Source: Girardinichthys multiradiatus (lineage: Eukaryota; Chordata; Actinopteri; Cyprinodontiformes; Goodeidae). Taken from it: a stretch of 64,000 nucleotides of DNA. The translations under genes and the position numbers were made by a program. The stretch is from assembly GCF_021462225.1 (NCBI RefSeq), contig NC_061808.1, positions 20,931,119 through 20,995,118 of the forward strand, read 5' to 3'. The notes below the pieces were generated by a model. It was not told where the DNA came from. It made no database searches and saw only the letters and a program-made list of their open reading frames with translations. This document shows, piece after piece, positions 28,201 to 40,200 of the stretch. Positions within the stretch are counted from its first letter, which is position 1, and every line of letters begins with the position of its first letter.

Positions 28201-31200
28201 ATTCAAGCCTCCTTATATTCTCATCCTTTTCCAATCTCAGTCTTTTCTTTCAGACATCAGTCTCACATATTCTGTTCAACTCTGCTCCATTTCTGACCCA
28301 CTCGTCTTCTTCTCTTTCCCTCCCACCTTCTAATAGAAGTCTGTAAAAGTCACTATAGCTAGCCTCTGTTTGAACTCCCTTCCTGGCCATCTGCTTTCCC
28401 TGTAAACCAGCAACCCCCTTTCTCATTTCTGCTATTCAAAATGTTTTTTTTGTTTGTTTGTTTTTTTTTTTGCTTTTTTGAGGCAAGCGCAACCACCACT
28501 TGTTTTTAATATAATTTCTTTGAACCCCATATAAGTGGTGATTTTCTTCACACGGAGCTCTTTCCATTAGATTGCTTTCTTTTTTCTATCGGAGCATCTG
28601 TCGGCGTTGCCCTCTCTTCATTTTGTGTTTGTAATGCGCTAACCTAGTGGGAAATGCTGCATTGGCCCGGCACTTATCTGCGTTTTTTTTCTTTCTTTCT
28701 TTCTTGTTTTTCACTCTCATATTATGCTTTAGAAGCTTGTTCCCCTCTATGAGTCATGTTGTCAATTTCCCCTTGAGCATCTTGGTGGCCATCTCTCTGG
28801 GACTGCTTCAGAACACTCCAGCTTCCCCTCATGTGGCTCCTTTTTAATCAAGCCCCACTTTCTCTACATGAAATCACTCTCCTAAACATAAACAGCAACC
28901 AGACCATGTTAGGGAGGAGAGAAAAAGTTCAGTGCCTTGCAAAAGCACACATAACCTTAAACCTTTTCATATTTTGTACCATTACAACCACCAACTTCAA
29001 TGTATTTTATTGGGATTTCATGTGATAAGCTAACTGCAGTTTGACGCTCCATGTAGGGCACACAGCAAACATGTTAAAGATGCTGTCTTTCAACGACATG
29101 AAAAAGCCTGCATGTGAAGATAAACTAACACTACTCCTCACCCAGAACACACCTTCTCCTCATTGATGCATGGTGGTGGTGGCAGCATCATGCTGTGGGA
29201 ATGCCTTTTTGTTTCAGCTGATCAGAGTTGACGGAAAGATGAATGGAGCTAAATAAAATGCACTCCTGTAGGAAATCCTGTTAGAGCTACTAAAGATCTG
29301 AGGCTATAGTGAAAGATCAGCTTCCAGCAGGGCAACGACCTAAATACCCAGCCAGAGCTACAACATAATGGTTTAGATTGACCCCAGTAAACCCGGAAAC
29401 TTAAATCCAATTGAAAAACTGTCAGAGTTGAACATTTTTGGTTACAGATGCTCTTTATCCAATTGGACTGAGGTCGAGTTATTTTGCAGGAAGAATGCAC
29501 TCCAATTTTACTATCTAGTTGAGCTTCACAACATATTGAAAAACAAATGTCATCGTCAATGTGGCAAATGTTGCAGAGGACTACTTGGGTTTGTGGTAGG
29601 GTATAAATGTTGGCCCGTTGCAGAATGGACTTTCATTGTCTTCCATGCCCACATCTGTCTTAGATCTTAGAATCAAAGATACTTAAGGTCCATGAGAGTG
29701 GTAGAAACATTGTGTTTATGGAAAAGAAAATGACCATTAATCGCAGTTGGTATCCCCATCACAATGTTCATCAATTATATTGCAATTTCATGTTTTTCCT
29801 AATGTTGTGCAGCCCTAGTCCCTAGATGTGCAAAGCTGGTAGAAACATACCACTAATAAAAGAGTGGCAACAAGACTTGCAGCTGTAATTGCGGTGAAAG
29901 ATGGTTGACCTGAGGGCTGAAAACAAATGCACACCACATTTTTATATCTTTATTTGTGAAAAAAATGAGAAAAACCATGCGTTATTTTAGGTCCGCTTCA
30001 CAATTTTGCAAGACACTAGAATAACAGAGGGTTTTAGGGTCTATGTCACTTCAGAATGTGTAAGAAAAAGTGTGAAGGCGCAGAAGATGTGACATGTAAA
30101 AAGAGTCTCAAGAGACTCCTGGAGTAACGTGTTACAGTGCAAAAGGAGATGAGTTCTAATTAAAAAGAAACAAGGGACAGAATCAAAGGGAAAGCTGGTG
30201 TGATTCCTTGAGATTAGCCTAATTTTTTTCTCAGACCCTCTCAGTCTCCCTCTCTGCAGTGTATGATGAAAGCAACAATTCCCCAGGTCTCCCAAAAATG
30301 AGCAATGGACCCTCAAATCTCTCTCCTTAAGCCAAGGGAAAGGAGTGAAATAGAGAAATGATGGGGAACAAAATGACTTCACCCTAGTTAGTCCTTTCAG
30401 AAAGATAAAGAGAGTGCCCTGACAACCTTGATCCATCACTGTGAAGGAGGTAGGAAGGGGACAGGGTGGCAGTTTGGATAGTGTGGGTGGAGACAGTGGG
30501 CAGCACCACAGTTTATACCTCATTACTCTTCTAAACAAGTCCTATCAAGTCCAATTTTTACAGCAACCGCATCAGACCGCCGATGACAGAAGCTTTGGTT
30601 TCTCTTCATTAAAAGTCCATATGGCCAATATGATAATAACTGTCACAGACAGGATCAAAGTGACCTTGAATGATGGAGGTTGGCAACATCTCTTCTGCAT
30701 TCTGAAACTGCGCTCGTCATAGTTTTCTGCCCTCAATTATCTAAAAGTAGTGTGCAACAGCAATTATCTTTCCGATAGCCAGATTTCCATTAATTGCTTT
30801 CTGCTGCTGCCCTGCTGTAAGTCACAATAAAGCAGAGGGAACCTGAAAAAGAGTGATCATCAGGTTGCATAAGATGTTTCACGTTAATGGTAGAAAACAC
30901 CAGCAGTCTGAGCTAATTGTATCCCCAACAAGCAACAAGAAAATGTTTGTTAATTGAAAGTGAGAGCAATGGGAATTGGGATACTTCAATTGTTGGATGT
31001 TCAAAGCTAAAAGCCCTTTTTGAGAAAATTTTTACCCTCACCATGGTAAATATCCATTTGAACAAAAGACTTCTTGGTTTTTGCTGCAGTGGGGTTAGAG
31101 GTACTAATACTTGTACCGAATAAGCCTTAAAGTTAAATCCGTTGTTATGAGAAGGGGAAAGATGCAATAAGCATGTATAGTGGATTGAAAACATAGTCAT

Positions 31201-34200
31201 ATCCCTTGAACCTTTTCACATATTGTCACCTTACAACCACAAACAAATACACTGCTCAAAAATAATAAAGGGAACACTCAAATAACACATCCAAGATCTG
31301 AATGAATGAAATATTCTCATTGAATACTTTGTTCTCTACAAAGTTAAATGTGCTGACAACAAAATCACACATCAATGGAAATCAAATCCATTAACCAATG
31401 AAGGCCTGGATTTGGAGTCACACAAAAAATTAAAGTGGAAAAACACACTAGAGGCTGATCCAACTTTGATGTAATGTCCTTAAAACAAGTCAAAATGAGG
31501 CTCAGTATTGTGTGTGGCCTCCACGTGCCTGTATGACCTCCCTACAACGTCTGGGCATGCTCCTGATGAGACAGCAGATGGTCTCCCGAGGGATCTCCTC
31601 CCAGACCTGGACTAAAGCATCCACCAACTCCTAGACAGTCTGTGGTGCAACGTGACGTTGGTGGATGGAGCGAGACATGATGTCCCAGATGTGCTCAATC
31701 GGATTCAGGTCTGAGGAACGGGCGGGCCAGTCCATAGCTTCAATGTCTTCATCTTGCAGGAACTGCTGACACACTCCAGCCACATGAGGTCTAGCATTGT
31801 CCTGCATTAGGAGGAACCCAGGGCCAACCGCACCAGCATATGGTCTCACAAGGGGTCTGAGGATCTCATCTCGGTACATAATAGCAGTCAGGCTACCTCT
31901 GGCGAACACATGGAGGGCCATGCAGCCCTCCAGAAAAATGCCACCCCACACCATTACTGACCCACTGCCCCACTGCCAAACCGGTCATGCTGAAGGATGT
32001 TGCAGGCAGCAGATCGCTCTCCACGGTGTCTCCAGACTCTGTCACGTCTGTCACATGTGCTCAGTGTGAACCTGATTTCATCTGTGAAGAGCACAGGGTG
32101 CCAGTGGTGAATTTGCCAATACTGGTGTTCTCTGGCAAATGCCAAGCGTCCTGCATGGTGTTGGGCTGTGAGCACAACCCCCATTTGTGGACGTCGGGCC
32201 CTCATACCATCCTCATGGAGTCGGTTTCTAACCGTTTGTGCAGACACATGCACATTTGTGGCCTGCTGAAGGTCATTTTGCAGGGCTCTGGCAGAGCTCC
32301 TCCTGTTCCCCCTTGCACAAAGGTGGAGGTAGCAGTTCTGCTGCTGGGTTGTTGGCCTCCTCCACGTCTCCTGGTGTACTGGCCTGTCTCCTGGTAGCGC
32401 CTCCAGGCTCTGGACACTACGCTGACAGACACAGCAAACCTTGCCACAGCTTGCATTGATGTGCCATCCTGGATGAGCTGCACTACCTGAGCCACTAGTG
32501 TGGGTTGTAGAGTCCGTCTCATGCTACCACGAGTGTGAAAACACCACCAACATTCAAAAGTGACCAAAACATCAGCCAGAAAGCATAGGTACTGAGAAGT
32601 GGTCTGTGGTCCCCACCTGCAGAACCACTCCTTTATTGAGTGTGTCTTGCTAATCGCCAAAGATTTCCCTCTGTTGTCTATTCCATTTGTACAACATCAT
32701 GTGAAATTGATTGTCAATCAGTGTTGCTTCCTAAGTGGACAGTTTGATTTCACAGACGTTTGATTTACTTGGAGTTATATTGTGTTGTTTAAGTGTTCCC
32801 TTTATTTTTTTTGAGCAGTGTATATTTTATTGGAATTTTAGGTGAAAGAAACAAAGAACACAAAGTGGTATACAATTGTGAGGTGGAATGAACATTTTGA
32901 TGATTTCTTTTTTTTTTTACAAATAAAAAACTGAAAAGGGCATTGTGCAAAAGTATTCAGGCCCCCTGAGTCAATACTTTGTGGAACCACCAATTGCTGC
33001 AATTACAGCTGCAAGTCTTTTAGGGTATGTCTCTACCAGCTTTGCACATCTAGAGACTGAAATTTTTGCCCATTCTTCTTTGCAAAACAGCTCAAGCTCA
33101 GTCAGATTAGATGGAGAGTGTTTGTGTAGAGCAGTTTTCAGATCTTGCCACAGATTCTCAATTGGGTTTAGGTCTGGACTTTAACTGGGTCATTCTAACA
33201 CATGGATATGTTTTGTTTTAACCCATTCCGTTGTAGCCCTGGCTTCATGTTTAGGGCCGTTGTCCTGCAGGAAGGTGAACCTCTGCCCCAGTCTCAAGTC
33301 TTTTGCAAACTACAACAGGTTTTCTTCCAAGATTGTCCTGTATTTGGCCCCATCCATCTTCCCACCAACTCTGACCACCTTCCCTTTCCCTGCTGAAGGG
33401 AAGCACCCCCAGAGCATGATGGTGCCACCACCATATTTGACAGTGGGGATGGTGTGTTCAGAGTTATGTACAGTATTACGTCTCTGCCACACATAGCGTT
33501 TTGCATTTTGGCCAAAAAGTTACATTTTTGTCACTGACCAAAACACCTTCTTCCACATGTTTGCTGTGCCCCCAACATTTCTTCTGGCAAACTGCAATCG
33601 GGACTTCTTATGGTTTTCTATTAACAATGGCTTTCTTCTTGCTCTTCTTACATAAAGAGCTCATTTGTGCGGTGCACGACTAATAGTTGACCTGTGGACA
33701 GATTCCTCCATCTGAGCTGTGGATCTCTGCAGTTCATCCAAAGTCATGGGTCTCCTGGGTACATCTCTGATCAGAGCTCTCCTTCTTCGGCCTGTACGTT
33801 TAGGTGGACGGCCTTGTCTTGGTAGGTTTCCAGTTGTGCCATACTCCATTTCCAGATGATGGATTGAACAGTGCTCCGTGAGATGTTCAAAGCTTGGGAA
33901 ATCTTTTTATAGCCTAAGCCTGCTTTAAAACTTCTCCACAACTTTATCCCTGACCTGTCTGGTGTGTTCCTTGGACTTCAAGATGCTGTTCGCTCCCCAA
34001 TATTCTCTTAACCAACCTCTGAGGCCGTCACAGAGCAGCTGTATTTGTACTGAGATTAGATTACACGCAGTTGGATACTATTTAGTCATTAGCAATCATC
34101 GGGCAACTTCTGAAGGCCATTGGTTGCACACAGAGTAAAGGGGGCTGAATACTTTTGCACACCACACATTTCAGTTTTTTAGTTGTAAAAAATGTTTAAA

Positions 34201-37200
34201 ATCATGTATAATTTTTGCTCCACTTCACAAATTTATACCACTTTGTATTGGTCTTTCACATAAAATTCCAATAAAATATATTTATGTTTGGGGTTGTAAT
34301 GTGACAATATGTAGAAAAGTTCAAGGGGTATGAATACTTTTACAAGCCACTGTAGACATGAGCACAATACAGAGTAACCAGAAAGTACACACTTTCCACA
34401 CAGACGTATACCCCGTGATACAACAATGACTTCAAGTGATCAATTTCTGCTTCAGTTTTGATAGTTTCTTACATTCTTGTGGAAAAATGTTCAACCACCT
34501 TTTGTTACAGCCTTGCTTCAGTTCACTGAGGTTTGCAGATATTTTTATGAAGCTCATTTAACCAGGTTACGGTCTGGACTTTGACTGAGCCATGTCCACA
34601 TCTTTATTATTTTCCTTTTTAAACCATTCTGTTTCAGATTTGCTGATGTGTTTTGAAAAAGGCTCTGATACTGATCCCGTGTGGACCAAGCTTCAGCATC
34701 AAAACAGGGGTCCTCAAATTTGACTTCAGACAACTTTGATATAAAGAGGAATTTATGATTGACATAACGACTGCAAGGAGGCCAGATCTTATGGTTGTAC
34801 AACAAGCCCTTCACCACCATGCAAGACAGTTGGTATGATTTCTTTTGTACTGACCTTCTGTTTGATTTTCTTCAAAACAGCATCACAGTCAGACATCTCT
34901 ACTTTAATCTCATATGCCAAGAAGACATCGCTTCAGTCTTTTTAAGGCTCTCCCAAGGCTCTGATACAGCATCTTAGAGGTCTGAACTTTGACCGGGCCA
35001 TTGCAACACTTTAATTGTTTCCCATGTCAACCATTCTGTTGGTGATTTGCTGCAATGTTGGGGATCATTGTCATGTTGCATGACCAGTTATGCTTGAACT
35101 TTAGCTGAGACACAGATGGCCTCACATTTGACTCTAGAAAACTGGTTCAAGGTTGACACCATCATTGCAAGGTGCAAAACAATTCCAATCACGCCTCCAC
35201 CACCATGCTTGACAGTGATATATATGGATTTTTTTGCTGATCTGGTGAGTTTGGTATTAAACAAACCTTTCCAATTAATATTTGCTTAGTTTTTTTGTAA
35301 ATGTTCCTGAACTTGAACATGCTAACGGAGGCCTGTAGAGTCTGAGATTGACCATGTGAACAATTTTTCTCATTGTAGAATTAAGGACTTCAACATGTTT
35401 GGGAATGGCATTATAGCCCTTCACAGGCTGATGTGCACCAAAGATTGCTTGTGCATGCTCCATACCAGCAACTGTCATGTTAACAAAAAGTGACTGTAGA
35501 GACAGGTCTCTCCTTTGATAAGTACTGCATCCAACAAGTCCAGTCAGCATATTTGAGCTGGGAACACTGGGAAGGTTAATACCTGTCTGGAGCAGGAGTC
35601 GATGTCCTGGGCTCTGCTCCGGTACCAGTCGGTGAGAAGCTCAATGGATGGTGTAGCTGTACGAAATCTTTGCAAATCTGGAGCATCCTCATACAGGAAA
35701 CCATCAACATCAAACAAGTTCTGGTCCAGCACCGCTCTAGGTAATTGAAAGAAGAGTTTTAATTATAGATGTAAATCATTCATTCCAGTAAATTACTAAT
35801 TGACTAATGGGGCATCAAGATCTTAGCTATTGATACAAATCAGACTATTTTTAACTTGGTTGGCCTATCGGAATGCAGAAATCAGATATTTTCCCCATCA
35901 GTGAATGCACCTTGCTAAGCATCACCAGGTTCTACTTACTATCCCACGCAGTATGGTTGCAGACAAAGAAAATGGGGAATTTCACCATGAGGTTATTTTA
36001 ACAGTCCAGTCTCACAGCACACCTGTGCTTGCTCCCAGGTGGTAAATAACCCCGCAAAGCACACACAAAGATGGGTAACACAGCGGCTTTCAGATGTCCA
36101 ACACGGCACATCAAAGTTTCAATAACAAGGTTACATGCACATATGATTCAAAAGACATTAGATTAAATGGCGAATCTCATCGCACTAAAACCTCCTACCC
36201 TGCCAAGGCTTCTAAGAAAGAAATAAAAATAAAGGATGGGTATTACTTGTTGTCGGCTTTCTTCTGAGCGGAGGTGAGAGAGAATGGGGTGGAAGTTGGA
36301 AGTTACTGTGCGTCCACAGTTAACTTCAGGAAAAGCGGTCAATCTTCGTCCTTTGGCCTTCTTGGCGAAAGGGAAAGATATGATCTGACCATCAAAGTCA
36401 ACTTAGGATAAAACACGGTGGCGGTTCGTCTCCTCGAAACTGCGTGTTTTTAGTTACGTGTTAAACTCACGTCTTCGATCAGCAAAGTGAAATTTCTGGC
36501 CTTCTTAGTCCAGAAACCTCAGTTATGAATTGTTCGTTGGCCAACGAGAGAGAATAAATGAGATCCACTCAGGACTCTTCTCCAGGTGATGCTTCAGATG
36601 TTGGTAACCGGACCCGGTCTCCAGCTGAAGGCTAGTGTTCAAAATGGAGGACTCCCTATATAGCGTCTTGTGACATCAGACTTGGGACGTCCCGTCATAT
36701 CAGTCGCAATGCTCGACGGGATATGTAGGAGCGGACCATCCTGGATACAGAATGGCCGATGCCGCTGGAAAGGCATAGCGACGTCCAACAACGTGCCGAT
36801 GGTCCAATATTCAGCAAACAAGTGGTCCAACACATTTGAGCTATGTCTGTTGTGTATATTTATGTTATGTATACTTATGTTATGGTATCTATGTCTGTTA
36901 TGGATAAAGCTGGGTTTGGGAATGTTAGCACACAAAGTGATGTTTTCAGAATGCCAACCACATTGTTAACCACTAATAAAACATGGTTAAGCCAGTTAAA
37001 ATGTGACTATTTAAAATGTGAATATTTGTTTCTCTTTTTTACACAGTGGTGTGATGTTACTTCTCCTCCCATTAGAAACATTAATGCCCTCTTATGGCAG
37101 GAGGGTAAGAGAAAAAAATTTAAATGTGGTTCTTTTATCAGGTTCCCTACACATTTTCAATTTCAAAAAAGGTAGGACAAGGAAAGAACGAATAAAGGAA

Positions 37201-40200
37201 GAACACAAGGAAGAACAGACAGAACGGAGCTAGGGCAATGATGGAAGGACTGAACCAAGGAAGGAAACACACAATGAGGGAGAAAAAAGGAAGTATAGGA
37301 AGAAGGAAGGACATAGATGCTTCTTTGGCTTCTTTGGCATAGAGGCTAACTCTGCCACATCCACACCTAAGCTCAACAGTAGATCACATTCATGTTTTAA
37401 CCATGGATCATATATTACATTAAGTCATTACATATTTATACAAGGTTGCACGCAAGTGAAACTACCCAAACTGTTAAAAACAAATTCTGCGCAATATTAG
37501 AAATAAACGAAAGTCCTTTAACAGTTTCTGGCTAAACATACTTTATCAGATTTTATTTTTAACCAGATGCTGCAGGAACAACTGAGTAATGAAGCAGAAA
37601 AGACGTTTTAAATTAACACAACACTGTCCTGCAGCACATATCACAAAGAGTTGAAAACAGAGAAAAACACATCCAATGTTTTTCCACAAGAGAAACCGTG
37701 TTTTTTAGCAAACGGTTTAGCTTTTATGAATATAAAAGGGATTTATTAACTGCTGGTTAAAGTTTCACACATTGGCAGGACAAGCATGCAAAAGAGGGTA
37801 AAGATGTCAAACATTCATACTCAGAGCTTGTTTAGCACAATGCTGGCTTTATTGTTTTTCGGTCAAATTTTTATCACCAAAAAATGAAAATATCTTCTTA
37901 AATTCAAAGGTAACATAAATAAAAGACAGAAGAGAGTATATAAGTACCCTGAAATCATGTCAATTTTACTATCCAAATGAAATGCAACACCAGGACAAGT
38001 TTCTCCAAATAAGTGATTACCTATATTAGCTCTCTACACCAAGGAGTAATAAAACTGTGCCTGCAAAGTAAAATTGTAAATGAAGCTGGCCTCCCAACAG
38101 TAGACGGCAAATGGCACAAATTGGCAGCTCAACAAGATTCAGCATTAGTCCTTTTAACATTTGGATAATAGTATGTCATGTTTTGCTTCACATAATGATG
38201 CCAGCACAAGCATCAAGCCTTCACACAACAGGAGTTATTCCAATTGTGCAATGTGGATGGGAGCCATCTAATTATACATTATACCCTTTGTCTAATGCTG
38301 GAGTTTAATATTGTTTAATGTACAATGCTAAAAGTCAGTCAAGGTTAATGTGAGTGTTTACCTGCACTCCTCTGCCTCACACCAGTCCATCTCTCTGTGT
38401 CTCTGCTCGTCCCAAGGGATCAACGCCAACTCACCCCTCTCATCCATACTGTAATGGAAAAATAAGGATTAGGAAACAGCTTCAACAACATGCAAATCTG
38501 AAATTACACAACTGAGCCAAACAAAAAACTTATCAGGACTACAACATACTATAGCACCTACAGTGCCGTGAAAAATCATGCGTACCCTTACAGGTGTCTT
38601 CTAAGGGTTTTTTTGACAACCTGAGTAAATACAAAATGCAGTTTTTACAAATCATAACTGAATTTATGTTTATGTTGAAAAAGTAACTGCCAACCTTATT
38701 AAAGCCTAAATTAAATGCATTTTTCATGCATTTCTTATTGCCAAATTTTCAAGAAATCCAAGCAGCGTTCTCATAAACAATTGAAATATTTTTCCACAAC
38801 CATATTGAACACAAGTAAATATCTTTAAAGGCGGAATTTGGTAAAAACATGGAAATACAGAAGAAAAAACAAGAAATATATGAATAGATGTACTTTAATC
38901 AGTGGGCTTATGCCTTATGTGATGTCACCAGAGGGGTGGAAGCCTGTTGTTGGGAGGTTAGAGATTAATATAAACAAATAATGATTTACAACAAAATAGC
39001 AAGACTGATTACGACATGTGACAACTACAGAAAAGTCTGACTCATAGCTTTAACACTTTTTAAACACTGCTGCTATTGAGCTTGATTTATAACTTCCCTC
39101 CTTAGGTGACAGATTTGGAAAAAAAAGGATTCTTTAACCTCGTATGAAAGAGCTGACAAGATCCCACCCACTAAAAACTAATTCACTCGCAACAACAAAA
39201 CAAAAACGCATAAAAATGCCTAGACTGATGCTCAGATTGAAGAAAAGTGCATTTCCATCCGTTATCTACCCCTCTATGGACAGAAAAACTATGTACTGAG
39301 GCTGTAAACTCAGAGAGATAGCGCAGCTACAAATCATCTATGGCTTTGGTGTCGTTAAAGGCCGGCTGCACACGCGTTGCAGCAGTTTTATTAGCACCGC
39401 TATAAATTCTACACAATCACAAAAATACATGAGTAGAAAGTAGCAGGTGTGATTTATGTTAACTTGGACACTACACTGCAAACTCATCCATTAGGACTAA
39501 AAATTTGGAGAAGAGGAAGTCTTTGATAAACTTGAGCAAATTCATTCAATTTTGTTATCTGACCTGGTCTTTAGTTTTCATTAACGACAGCTATGTTAGA
39601 GGGAGGAGCGTAAATATTGGTGAGATGGTCTAGATATCAATAAGGGGAATAAATTATTCTGCACCAACAGCTCTGATCTACTCCATATCAGGAGAGCAGG
39701 GAACAAGAAGTGAGATGATGATGCAAGGCTTTCAAACCTTTTTTGGGGGGGTTTACTGGGAAAACTATTTCAAACTACAAGCAAACTTTTCAACAAACCA
39801 TCTCCCCTCAGTGCTTCTCTGGGTCCCCACACAGACCTGATCAATATTACAGAAGAATACTGTAATCACCCTCCCTCCCCTTCTTTGCAATGAAGCAAGA
39901 CTTCAGTATATAGTGTGAGCGCCAGACAGATGGTGTGAGCGCGCTCCGTCTGCTGCAGTGTGGGAGTGAGTGCTGAAGGAGCAGCAGTTGGTGCTCACAA
40001 GCTGAGGGAAATGGAAAACTGGCCCACAGCGGCAGCTCCATGATGGATGCCCACTGCAGAGCCACAACCGCCTGACCTCCATACAAACTCAAGACATGGC
40101 TAATAAAAAAATAAAAAAAGGCTGCAGAGAAATGTGTGTGTGGGCATGCGTGTAGATGGAAAAGTCATGACTCCAGAAGACCTTGTCCTTTTTTTATACA

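Larger units (their letters stand above)
31178..34352 (-). mobile_element. Tc1-like element carrying a nested Tc1
   Basis: Outer ends: a TA at 31176-31177 followed by TAGTGGATTGAAAACATAGT, and the inverse end TACTTTTACAAGCCACTG before TA at 34353-34354. Removing the nested insert (31250-32820) restores an uninterrupted terminal-repeat text. Transposase relics are on the minus strand: an HTH/GRPPK-like region ([20 protein letters not shown]) near 33680-33840 and a [12 protein letters not shown] block near 33400-33440. Several frames are broken. Confidence 0.85.

Noticed and set aside
28122..28346. Ser/Phe/Leu-rich open frames as membrane or secreted peptide genes
   Set aside because: They are pyrimidine-rich intron sequence with no motif; the apparent hydrophobicity comes from TCT/TTC bias.
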